A stretch of 64,000 bases of DNA from Bacteroidota bacterium (GTDB lineage: Bacteria > Bacteroidota > Bacteroidia > Bacteroidales > JAADJA01), in NCBI GenBank assembly GCA_020444515.1, contig JAHLKX010000001.1, forward strand, positions 558,001-622,000, written 5' to 3'. The position numbers and the translations under genes are program-made. Shown here one piece after another: positions 10,340 through 19,174 of this stretch; position 1 is the first letter of the stretch; every line of letters starts with the position of its first letter. The notes under the pieces are model-generated. The model made no database searches. It worked only from the letters and a program-made list of their open reading frames with translations, and was not told the origin of the DNA.

Positions 10340-13300
10340 CTATTCAGGAACCCAGGACTTATAAAAGATCTCATTTCCCTTGGCCGGAACCTGTCCGCCA
10401 CCTCCGAGATTGGGTTTCCAGAGATTCGTTTCATCGGTATTTTGAGTGAGGCCGTTCAAATCAAAGTCCCCTCCATCATATCCCGATGCACCCAGATCAT
10501 TTTTCCAGACAGCTGTTTCATCGGTATTTTGAACCAATCCATTGGCATTGCCATCTGCAGCGATCATGCCCCAAACACCAGGTTCAAGTTCTTTCACAGC
10601 GTTAACACCCCCATACGATTGCCCAGATGCGGATGTAAAATCCCATGAGTATGTTCCGCCGGATAATGTTAATCCTGTATTTGATATGATGCCAAGGTGA
10701 TTCCTGTGGAAAATCACTGCATATAAATTTTGAGTAAAACTGGCATTAAAAGTGAGCGGACTGAAACCATCCAATCCAACAACAGCGCCATTGTTGAGTA
10801 CAAAAGCTGCTTGTGTTCCAATGGCAGCAGCCGATGTGGCACTGGCAGGTGATGAGGCATCGCGCAGTTCAACCACCACCCAGTCAACCACATTGACCGG
10901 GATGGATGCCACTGACTCAGTTCCGGGATATTGCCAAACGGGATTGGTATTATCATAGTAAGGAATCGGCGGATTATAGGGCTGAGTTGTTGGGATGTAT
11001 CCAAAAGTATTTAATGAGGTTCCCATCGTATTGGTGGAAGTATTGTAAGGCCCTTCAAGCATTACTGCAAGGTCCAATACAAGGTCTGTTGGCATCACAT
11101 AAATGGTATAATCTTCTACCTGCCCGTAACTAAAGGTTTCACATGAAGTAGGGGTACTGCCAAATTTAATAAAGACCCGCATCCGTTTATTGCCTGGATC
11201 AATTCCTGAAGGTATGCTAATATTGGTATTTAACGTTCCCGGGCCAAATGTTGAACCAAGATCATAACTTTCACCAGGATCATCAAAATCACAGTCGTCA
11301 TTCCAATCAATAAATATCCAATAATATTCGGTCCATGTGCCCGTAGATCCGCAGGATACCGAGGCATTGTAAGTATTTCCCTGCTCAACATCAGTTGAAA
11401 TATAGGTGAAATCTTCATATCCGGCAATTGTATTGACTGAATTATTGATCGTATTAAAAGTTACATTGCTGATCCATTCTTCTGTGGCATTGTTTGAAGT
11501 TGCCGTACAGTATGTACAATTGGTAGCCCCGATATAGTTGATCTTTACTTCAGAATCACTTCCATAAGTATTGGTTGCGACCAATGTAACATTATAATTT
11601 CCAACTGCATTGAATTGCACCTGTGGGTTTTGTGAGTTTGGACCGGTTCCTCCCACATAGGTTATCGTAGCCGGATTAAATGACCAGACCCAAGATGTAG
11701 GTGCGTTGGTTGACAAGTCTGTAAAAGTTACCGTATTCCCAATAAAAGGATTAACAATATCTGCCACAAAATCAGCTACTGGTGGCGCCGGTTCAACAAC
11801 TTCGATGAACGCCTCCCTAATATGTACCGGCGTGCCGTTGGGCCCTTTACCGGTTACGGTCAGGGTGTAAAAGCCAGAGGGAACACTGTTATCCGTAACT
11901 TCTATTGGGATGGAACCGGGATAACTACTGAGTGTATTGCCCGCGGGGAAATTGATAGAAAAGGAACCGGAAGGTGGCGTTTCCATTGAAGCTGTAAATA
12001 TAACGTCATCCGTGTAGAGCTTAACATCAGGTACTTCGGCATAAACCGTATTAACGCCCTCCACTGATTTTCCGGCAGAGGTCAGTCTCATAGCATAATC
12101 GGGGAAATAGGCTGTAAAGCTGGCGAATGATCCCCATCTGAAATCGGCCCAGGCAGACATAGAAGTTACGGGATTCGATACAATGCCTGTATAATCACCC
12201 TGGTAGCGTGGTGTTCCACCGCCACCACAGGTCGAACAGTCGATCACCATTTTTTCATTTGAGATGGCCTTATTGGTAACAAAACTTACCCCTCCATTAT
12301 CCGAATAACTGGCATACATCATGGCACTATCGCTGGTTGGGGTATCACGGGTATCCATCCAATGCACATACAATCTTCCCGTGTTTACATCACACCAGAT
12401 AGCCGGCGCCCATTGATGGTTGTTTTGGGTGTTCACATCATCATTGACCTTAACCGCTGATGACCATGAACTTCCCGAATTGGTTGAATAGCGGCACCAG
12501 ATATCGGGTTTGTTGCCATCTCCTGCTGGCCAGTTGGAAGCATAGACTACATAAAGCCTTCCACGATACGGTCCATTGCTATTATCAGCTGCAATAAAAG
12601 GGTAGGGGCGGGTCCGCATGTTTTCAACTGAATTCCTTCCATTTACATAAGTACCAACATACCCTGCAAAGTTTTGATCTGATTTATAAGAAAAACTGGT
12701 TCCACCATTTGTAGACTGATAAAATGTATAGGTCGATGCATAGGATAGTCCGCTATTTGTAACCACATATACTGATCCTCCATCAGTTGTTCCGTTTGGT
12801 CCTACACATACCATCATGCCAGGGAGGGACTGAGTGGCAAATGTAGCGGTGTTGTTAAAAGTTGCACCAAGATTAGTACTTCTTGCAAAATTTCCTCCTG
12901 ATGAACTGGTCATTACAGTATAAATGTTATTTGAATAAGGGCCTGAAGTTTGGTCCGCAGCCATCCAGTTTTTATCTACGCCACTAATGGCCGTGGCAAC
13001 TGAGCTCCAGCTTGATCCGTTGTTAACTGAACTGGCAACAATACAACCAAGGATACTAGGAGAGCCATACATATTCTCATAATAAAGGTTGCCATCACTG
13101 TCGAAAGCTGTGAGTACATCTCCTCGAATGGTCGTTCCCCAGGCAACAGGAGTGGCATTATCCCAATCGTGACCATTTTGGGTTCGGTGTGTGTAGTCCG
13201 TATTAAAAGCACTGAAATATTCACCCGGAGCTGTAGGATTTTCGGAAATATGGCCCTCAGCAAAATCAACACCCAGGTAAAAATTATCATAATCATTCAC

Positions 13301-13486
13301 CGTAATTACCTGGGAGGGAGCTTTGCTTCCTTTTTGAATCTGGTCAATGTACCATTGGGGTATCTGATCCAGGTTCGGGTTATCTTCATATTGCTTTTTT
13401 TGTGATTGTCCGGTTATTGGCAATAGGATAGCCAAGATGAAGATTCCAAATAAGAATGCTGTTGAAAATGTTAGATTTTTTTTCAT
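10340..13486 (-). CDS. Large secreted BNR/sialidase-like protein with PKD and GEVED-type domains and dockerin-like C-terminal repeats
   Basis: Signal peptide; repeated SxNNGxSW-type motifs; PKD (VADFVADIVNPFIGNTVTFTDLSTNAPTSWVWSF); GEVED-like (IFIDWNDDCDF...QVEDYTIYV); C-terminal DGNANGLVQNTDE...DFDLNGLTQNTDE. Confidence 0.75.
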   Translation of the reverse strand: MKKNLTFSTAFLFGIFILAILLPITGQSQKKQYEDNPNLDQIPQWYIDQIQKGSKAPSQVITVNDYDNFYLGVDFAEGHISENPTAPGEYFSAFNTDYTHRTQNGHDWDNATPVAWGTTIRGDVLTAFDSDGNLYYENMYGSPSILGCIVASSVNNGSSWSSVATAISGVDKNWMAADQTSGPYSNNIYTVMTSSSGGNFARSTNLGATFNNTATFATQSLPGMMVCVGPNGTTDGGSVYVVTNSGLSYASTYTFYQSTNGGTSFSYKSDQNFAGYVGTYVNGRNSVENMRTRPYPFIAADNSNGPYRGRLYVVYASNWPAGDGNKPDIWCRYSTNSGSSWSSAVKVNDDVNTQNNHQWAPAIWCDVNTGRLYVHWMDTRDTPTSDSAMMYASYSDNGGVSFVTNKAISNEKMVIDCSTCGGGGTPRYQGDYTGIVSNPVTSMSAWADFRWGSFASFTAYFPDYAMRLTSAGKSVEGVNTVYAEVPDVKLYTDDVIFTASMETPPSGSFSINFPAGNTLSSYPGSIPIEVTDNSVPSGFYTLTVTGKGPNGTPVHIREAFIEVVEPAPPVADFVADIVNPFIGNTVTFTDLSTNAPTSWVWSFNPATITYVGGTGPNSQNPQVQFNAVGNYNVTLVATNTYGSDSEVKINYIGATNCTYCTATSNNATEEWISNVTFNTINNSVNTIAGYEDFTYISTDVEQGNTYNASVSCGSTGTWTEYYWIFIDWNDDCDFDDPGESYDLGSTFGPGTLNTNISIPSGIDPGNKRMRVFIKFGSTPTSCETFSYGQVEDYTIYVMPTDLVLDLAVMLEGPYNTSTNTMGTSLNTFGYIPTTQPYNPPIPYYDNTNPVWQYPGTESVASIPVNVVDWVVVELRDASSPASATSAAAIGTQAAFVLNNGAVVGLDGFSPLTFNASFTQNLYAVIFHRNHLGIISNTGLTLSGGTYSWDFTSASGQSYGGVNAVKELEPGVWGMIAADGNANGLVQNTDETAVWKNDLGASGYDGGDFDLNGLTQNTDETNLWKPNLGGGGQVPAKGNEIFYKSWVPE

Positions 13487-13646
13487 AAGGAAAGTTTTAA
13501 TGAGTGCAAGGGATAGATTAATTTATTTTAATTGCAGCTAATTTCTGTAATTTTTTAATGCCTGAAAGCCAATCAGCCTTTCACTTACCAACAAACATAT
13601 TTTAATAACTAAAAAAAATTATAACAGCATTGAACCCTTGATCCTA

Positions 13647-13667
13647 TTATTTGTTTACAACAAATAA
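13647..13667. promoter_or_regulatory. Putative MarR-type operator
   Basis: Perfect dyad TTATTTGTT-TAC-AACAAATAA 20 bp before a MarR-family start codon. Confidence 0.55.
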
Positions 13668-13687
13668 CGTGGTGAACAAATATTAGA

Positions 13688-14125
13688 ATGAGAGATTTGG
13701 CAAAAGATAATCCTTACATGAAAATGGTGGTGAATATACTCCGGACCGGGAATATCATTGACCACAAGGTAACAGAAGTACTGCGTAATTTTGATATTAC
13801 CCATATCCAGTTTAATATACTTCGGATATTGGAAGCTCGTCACCCTGAAAAACTATCGGTTGGCGAAATCAATAATGGATTGCTTTTCCCGACATCAGAC
13901 GTTACCCGATTGCTCGACAGACTCGAAAAACGATCATTGATCAACCGTATTGCGTGTCCAAAAAACCGCAGAAAGATGGATATATCGATTACAGAGAAAG
14001 GAATTCAAAAGATTAACGAAACATTGCCCGAAATCGAAAAAGTATTGATGGGTTATTATAGTGATCGAGTCAATGAAACTGAGCGGGATATAGTGATCGA
14101 CGTGCTTAAAAGATTAAATGTTTAA
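13688..14125 (+). CDS. MarR family transcriptional regulator
   Basis: Winged-helix core LSVGEINNGLLFPTSDVTRLLDRLEKRSLINRIACPKNRRKMDISITEKGIQ. Confidence 0.88.
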   Translation: MRDLAKDNPYMKMVVNILRTGNIIDHKVTEVLRNFDITHIQFNILRILEARHPEKLSVGEINNGLLFPTSDVTRLLDRLEKRSLINRIACPKNRRKMDISITEKGIQKINETLPEIEKVLMGYYSDRVNETERDIVIDVLKRLNV

Positions 14126-14161
14126 ATAAATTAAATAAATAATAATTATAATTTTAAAACT

Positions 14162-14800
14162 ATGAAAACAAACAAATTGTTCTATGTAATGATGTTAGCT
14201 GGGGGTCTCTTTATAGCTTCCTGTTCTAACAATAGTGAGACCAACACTGATTCAGCCTCCGCTGACAGCAATGAAACACTAAAAATAAGCAACGTGGAAA
14301 TTATTCCATCAGATAGCCGGGTATTTTGGAAAGGTGAAATGCTGGGTATTTATTCCCACTCAGGCACAGTTGACCTGACATCTTCTGACATTAAATTGGA
14401 CAACGGAAAAATCACAGGTGGCAGTTTTACCGTTGACCTCAGTACGATGATTCCTACGGATGAAAACTATAACCCTGAAGAGGGAAGCACCCCTGAAAAA
14501 TTGGTAGGGCATCTTTCTTCTCCGGATTTTTTCGATGTAGAAAACCATCCGACTGCGAAATTTGAAATCACCCGTGTTGATGGAAACACTGCCTACGGTA
14601 TGTTAACGGTACGCGGAAAAACAAATGAAGAAAAGGTGGAAAATATCAATATCAGGGAAATGGACGGAAACGTTGTCATTTCAGGCGATCTTGCTTTCGA
14701 TCGTAAAAAGTATGATGTTTCCTGGGATTCACCTGTGCAAGACAGGGTGCTTTCCAATAACATCGAAGTAAAAGTGGAATTGGTTGGAACCAAGGGATAA
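14162..14800 (+). CDS. YceI-family lipoprotein
   Basis: Lipobox GLFIASC; VFWKGEMLGIYSHSGTVDL, LSSPDFFDVENHPTAKFEITRV typical of YceI. Confidence 0.88.
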   Translation: MKTNKLFYVMMLAGGLFIASCSNNSETNTDSASADSNETLKISNVEIIPSDSRVFWKGEMLGIYSHSGTVDLTSSDIKLDNGKITGGSFTVDLSTMIPTDENYNPEEGSTPEKLVGHLSSPDFFDVENHPTAKFEITRVDGNTAYGMLTVRGKTNEEKVENINIREMDGNVVISGDLAFDRKKYDVSWDSPVQDRVLSNNIEVKVELVGTKG

Positions 14801-14853
14801 CATGTGTTGACAGCATGATTAACAGTTAATCAATCCGATCAATCTGATCTATA

Positions 14854-14880
14854 CAACCCCTTCGGAATCCGAAGGGGTTG
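14854..14880 (+). terminator. Rho-independent terminator after yceI-like gene
   Basis: CAACCCCTTCGG-AAT-CCGAAGGGGTTG, 12-bp perfect stem followed by TTCATTTTTC. Confidence 0.85.
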
Positions 14881-14960
14881 TTCATTTTTCTTTGCATCCA
14901 TTTTAATTAAATGTATCTTTATCGCCATGATAGCAGTATTTTTTTACTGATCCTTAATTA

Positions 14961-16715
14961 ATGATATTTTACAAAAACAGACAATTGATGAATTACAATT
15001 ACTTTAATTTGGTTTCAAAGGGAATCCTGTCAGCTTTCCTGATTCTATTCGCTTCAAATTTAGCTTATTCCCAGCAATTCAGACCGCAATCGGCCAAAGA
15101 TATTCCACCGCCACATGAAGTCGCAGAGGGCGATTATCAATACATTCCTCGAAGTTCGATGCCTAAATCGCCGGCCTATAAGTTTTCAATACCGGGGTTT
15201 TTTATGGTGCAAGTGAATGTGGATGAAGAAGGTAATAATATTGTTGGTGATGCGGCCAATGAGCCTTCCATTGCCGTTGATCCCAATGATCCCAATAAAA
15301 TGGCCATTGGCTGGCGTCAATTTGCAACAGTGAATAATAATTTCAGGCAGGCCGGTTACGGATATTCTGCCGATGGAGGACAAACCTGGACATTCCCGGA
15401 AGTCATTGACCCTGGCGTTTTTCGTTCAGATCCTGTTCTGGTGTCAGATTCTGAAGGAAATTTCTTTTACAACAGCCTGACCGTTGAGTTTGATGAATAT
15501 TCCTGTGATGTATATAAATCAATCGATGGTGGTGCTACTTGGGATGCTGGTACTTATGCCTATGGCGGTGATAAACAATGGATGACCGTTGACAATTCAG
15601 AGAGCATCGGTTCGGGTAACCTCTATGCCTTCTGGACTTCTTCCTACAGCATTTGTGAACCCGATTTTTTTACCAGGTCTACTGACTCCGGTCTTTCATG
15701 GGAATATTGCATTTCAGTGAATGGAAATCCCTATTGGGGTACACTTACTACAGATTCTCAGGGGAACCTCTATGTTGCCGGAATGCAATGGAACGGTTTT
15801 GTGGTGGTCAAGTCTTCCAATGCAAAAGATCCTGAAGCTGATATTTGGTGGGATTTTGACATCCCTGTTGATTTGGATGGTTCACTGGTCGGATTTGGAG
15901 GATATGATTGTCCCAATCCCTCAGGATTGCTGGGTCAAACCATCATTGATGCCGATAGGAGTGGAGGCCAGTATGATGGGAACATCTATATTTTAGCTTC
16001 GGTAGAAAGGAACTCCAATGCTGATCCCTGTGATGTTATGTTCACGAGAAGTACCAACGGAGGACTTTCATGGAGCACTCCCATAAGGATCAATGATGAT
16101 CCATCAAATCAAGCCTATCAGTGGTTCGGAACTATGTCGGTGGCCCCAAATGGCCGGATTGATGCGGTGTGGTTGGATACCCGCGAAGTTCTCGGTGATG
16201 TTTGGTCATCATTATATTATTGTTATTCTGAAGATGGCGGTTTAACCTGGGTGGAAAATATTAAATTGAGTGAATCATTCAACCCACATTTGGGATGGCC
16301 ACAACAGGATAAAATGGGTGATTATTTCGACATGATTTCGGATGAAAATGGTGCTCATCTGGCCTGGGCGGGTACATTCAATGGTGAACAGGATGTATAT
16401 TATGCTTATATCTCAATGGAAACCACTGGAATAGCCCAAAATCAATCAGCGACCTCCATGATACTGGAACAAAACTATCCCAATCCGTTCAAAGGCGAAA
16501 CTCAAATTCAATATGTCCTTCATCAATCGGGACCTGTTTCGTTGCACATTACTGATCTGCAGGGAAGGGTAGTGGCCAATCTGGTAAATGAGGTTCAAGT
16601 TGCGGGCCAGTATCAGGTGCTATTCAACGCATCAGATCTGCCTGATGGAGTTTATTATTACACATTGGTCACCAACGCTGGTAGAAATACAAAAAAAATG
16701 ATCGTTCTGAAATAA
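14961..16715 (+). CDS. Secreted BNR/sialidase-like repeat protein with T9SS type A C-terminal sorting domain
   Basis: SADGGQTWTFP, STNGGLSWSTP, SEDGGLTWVEN repeats; C-terminal LEQNYPNPFKGETQIQYVL...GVYYYTLVTNAGRNTKKMIVLK. Confidence 0.82.
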   Translation: MIFYKNRQLMNYNYFNLVSKGILSAFLILFASNLAYSQQFRPQSAKDIPPPHEVAEGDYQYIPRSSMPKSPAYKFSIPGFFMVQVNVDEEGNNIVGDAANEPSIAVDPNDPNKMAIGWRQFATVNNNFRQAGYGYSADGGQTWTFPEVIDPGVFRSDPVLVSDSEGNFFYNSLTVEFDEYSCDVYKSIDGGATWDAGTYAYGGDKQWMTVDNSESIGSGNLYAFWTSSYSICEPDFFTRSTDSGLSWEYCISVNGNPYWGTLTTDSQGNLYVAGMQWNGFVVVKSSNAKDPEADIWWDFDIPVDLDGSLVGFGGYDCPNPSGLLGQTIIDADRSGGQYDGNIYILASVERNSNADPCDVMFTRSTNGGLSWSTPIRINDDPSNQAYQWFGTMSVAPNGRIDAVWLDTREVLGDVWSSLYYCYSEDGGLTWVENIKLSESFNPHLGWPQQDKMGDYFDMISDENGAHLAWAGTFNGEQDVYYAYISMETTGIAQNQSATSMILEQNYPNPFKGETQIQYVLHQSGPVSLHITDLQGRVVANLVNEVQVAGQYQVLFNASDLPDGVYYYTLVTNAGRNTKKMIVLK

Positions 16716-16728
16716 AAATCTACAGACC

Positions 16729-17034
16729 ATGAAAGAAAAACCAAATCATTACGAAAAGGTTAAAAAATATCATCCTGAATACATGGAAGCTGTTGAACGA
16801 CTTGGAAATACAACCAAATCAGGCCCTTTGAACGAAAAAGATGCACAGCTCATTCAACTGGCTGCCTCCATTTCTATACGATCGGAAGGAGCTACCCACA
16901 GCCATACAAAAAGAGCGCTTGAAGCCGGAGCTACGGTGGAGGAGATCAGGCAAACCGTATTATTGCTTACCAATACCATCGGTTTTCCCAGTGTAATGGC
17001 AGGCATGACGTGGGTGAATGACGTTTTGGGATAA
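16729..17034 (+). CDS. Carboxymuconolactone decarboxylase family protein lacking the CxxC pair
   Basis: LNEKDAQLIQLAASISIRSEGATHSHTKRALEAGATVEEIRQTVLLLTNTIGFP. Confidence 0.78.
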   Translation: MKEKPNHYEKVKKYHPEYMEAVERLGNTTKSGPLNEKDAQLIQLAASISIRSEGATHSHTKRALEAGATVEEIRQTVLLLTNTIGFPSVMAGMTWVNDVLG

Positions 17035-17081
17035 TTGTTGACACTTTGGAAAACATTTGATTTCATTGAGGAAACCGTCGG

Positions 17082-17300
17082 TTACCTTTCCTTGTTGACT
17101 TTTTTTCTATTATTTCGACGAATCAGATAGAAGCCCACAACGATCGCTATGGGAATGATAATAAATACTATAATATTTACTGCATTAAAATGAACCGGGT
17201 CATGCTCAGTGGAGGGATAATGAGTTGGATTTTGCCCGTGAACACCGACAAATAAAATATAGAAAATACCAGTTAATATTGCAGATCCTGCCTTTTTCAT
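17082..17300 (-). CDS. Small membrane protein of unknown function
   Basis: Signal-like MKKAGSAILTGIFYILFVGVHG plus one TM IIVFIIIPIAIVVGFYLIRRNNRKK; start chosen at internal Met. Confidence 0.45.
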   Translation of the reverse strand: MKKAGSAILTGIFYILFVGVHGQNPTHYPSTEHDPVHFNAVNIIVFIIIPIAIVVGFYLIRRNNRKKVNKER

Positions 17301-17490
17301 TGTCTTAAATTTACAGCACATATATACTATAGCAAATCTATCCATGATTTTGTTCAAAATAAATTTGATTGGCTGTCATTAAACAAGGTGATATTTGTCA
17401 CATCTTTTAGGTGATCAGAGAAAATTTATTCAATAAAAATTAAAGGCCTTTTGGCTCATAAAGGCCATATTATTAAATAATTATAGTAGA

Positions 17491-17513
17491 GTTTGATCAT
17501 ATAATGATCAAAC
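17491..17513. promoter_or_regulatory. Perfect 10-bp-arm inverted repeat upstream of the PsiE/cytochrome operon
   Basis: GTTTGATCAT-ATA-ATGATCAAAC. Confidence 0.5.
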
Positions 17514-17639
17514 ATTATTTTTAAGTTAGAAGATAAATCCCATGATATCATCATTATTTTTTCTTGATCCATATTAAAGAATTATGGATATTCGCTAGGG
17601 TAAAACATGTTCTTTTCTTTACCATTTATCCTATGATCA

Positions 17640-18074
17640 ATGCAAACCAATCCAAAAATTGATAAAACGATTACCGCCGGTGAAAACATTATCTATATCG
17701 TCATCATCGTTTTGCTTTTTGCCAGTGCAGCGCTATTAATCTATGACGAGATCAGAACTTTCTTGCATGTCACCAGCGATACATTTGGAATAAAATTGAT
17801 CATTGAGATCATCGCAAAAACCCTCCTCTTGTTAATGATCATTGAGATTCTGACTACTGTAAGGATTTCTATACGTGAGCATAGCCTCAGTGCTGAACCA
17901 TTTTTAATAGTTGGGCTGATTGCTTCCATTCGAAGAATATTAATTATCAGTGTTGAAACTGCCTATGTTCCCGAGCATTTCAATCATTTCATGATAGAAA
18001 TCGGCGTACTCACTGTTCTAATTTTCATCTTTATTATCTCCATCGTTTTATTGCGCAAACACAATGTCAAATAA
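17640..18074 (+). CDS. PsiE-family (phosphate-starvation-inducible E-like) membrane protein
   Basis: Four TM segments; LLLLMIIEILTTVRISIREHSLSAEPFLIVGLIASIRRILIISVE matches PsiE-like proteins. Confidence 0.7.
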   Translation: MQTNPKIDKTITAGENIIYIVIIVLLFASAALLIYDEIRTFLHVTSDTFGIKLIIEIIAKTLLLLMIIEILTTVRISIREHSLSAEPFLIVGLIASIRRILIISVETAYVPEHFNHFMIEIGVLTVLIFIFIISIVLLRKHNVK

Positions 18075-18097
18075 CCAAAATATCTAAATCAAACGTC

Positions 18098-19174
18098 ATG
18101 GATCCAAACACCTTAATTCCTACTCCAGATGCCATCCCGGCGCCTCCTTGGGTATTTATTGTCTTGGAGCAATTGTTGTTTCTGCTTCACATTCTTGTTA
18201 TCAATGCTGTTCTTGGGGGATTGCTAATTCTTTTAATCTCTCGGTTCAGAAAGCAAACAGTTCCCGATCAATCAGATTCAGGACAACCCGTTGCCAAAAA
18301 GCTCCCGATTTTAATAGCCCTGGGAATCAACTTCGGTATACCGCCTTTGCTTTTTTTACAAGTGGTTTACGGTCATTTATTCTATTCCAGTTCAGTGTTA
18401 ATGGGTACTTACTGGATTTTGATTATTCCTGTTCTGATTTTGGCCTATTATGGAGCTTACATTCATTCCGTTAAGTTTATAACGGCACCATGGTTTTCTA
18501 AGTCAGCCCTGGTTGTCGCGGTCATATTCATACTTTATGTAGGATTCATGCTGGTAAACAATAATTCCCTCATGGAGCAACCCGAAAAGTGGAGTGCCTA
18601 TTTTGAAAACAGGGGCGGTACCATTTTGAATTTGACTGATCCTGCTTTTATTCCCCGTTATCTGCATTTTATTGTTGCATCATTGGCTGTCGGCGGATTA
18701 CTTTATGCGCTTATTTACAAATTTAGTAAGAACTCCACGGAGAAAGACCAAAGGATCAAACAGGGACTGTTGATCTTTGCGATTGCTACTTCGATACAGG
18801 TTGTGGTTGGATTCTGGTATTTACTTTCCATCCCATCTGATTTTATGCCCAATTTCATGGGACAGGATCTTTTTAGCACCATCATGCTGATGGTTGGTAT
18901 CGCAGCGGGAATAGCTTCCCTGGTTTTTGGTTTTTTAGGAAAACTGAATGCAGCCATTGCACATTTGGTGATTACCGTTATCGCCATGATCATCAACCGT
19001 TTTAATCTCCGGATGATGTATTTGAGCGACAATTTTCAATTGAATCAATTAACACTTTCACCTCAATATGGATTACTCATTTTATTCATTTTCATTTTGT
19101 TGATAGGGGTGGGGTCGATCATTTACATGCTAAAAGTCAGTTCCACTAAAACAGAAAGGGAGGTATCATCATGA
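18098..19174 (+). CDS. Cytochrome bd-type CydA-like membrane subunit (divergent, first half of pair)
   Basis: FLLHILVINAVLGGLLI, ALGINFGIPPLLFLQVVYGHLFYSS, RYLHFIVASLAVGGLLYALIY resemble CydA TM motifs; 23 bp after the PsiE-like gene. Confidence 0.55.
   Translation: MDPNTLIPTPDAIPAPPWVFIVLEQLLFLLHILVINAVLGGLLILLISRFRKQTVPDQSDSGQPVAKKLPILIALGINFGIPPLLFLQVVYGHLFYSSSVLMGTYWILIIPVLILAYYGAYIHSVKFITAPWFSKSALVVAVIFILYVGFMLVNNNSLMEQPEKWSAYFENRGGTILNLTDPAFIPRYLHFIVASLAVGGLLYALIYKFSKNSTEKDQRIKQGLLIFAIATSIQVVVGFWYLLSIPSDFMPNFMGQDLFSTIMLMVGIAAGIASLVFGFLGKLNAAIAHLVITVIAMIINRFNLRMMYLSDNFQLNQLTLSPQYGLLILFIFILLIGVGSIIYMLKVSSTKTEREVSS

Noticed and set aside
16729-17034. Loss of CxxC in the carboxymuconolactone decarboxylase family protein as a novelty
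   Set aside because: The RSEGATHSHTKRALEAGAT form is a common variant of the family, so not unusual.
17491-17513. FNR/Crp-type box call
   Set aside because: Half-sites resemble TTGAT/ATCAA but spacing is 9 bp rather than 4, so I report it only as an unassigned dyad.
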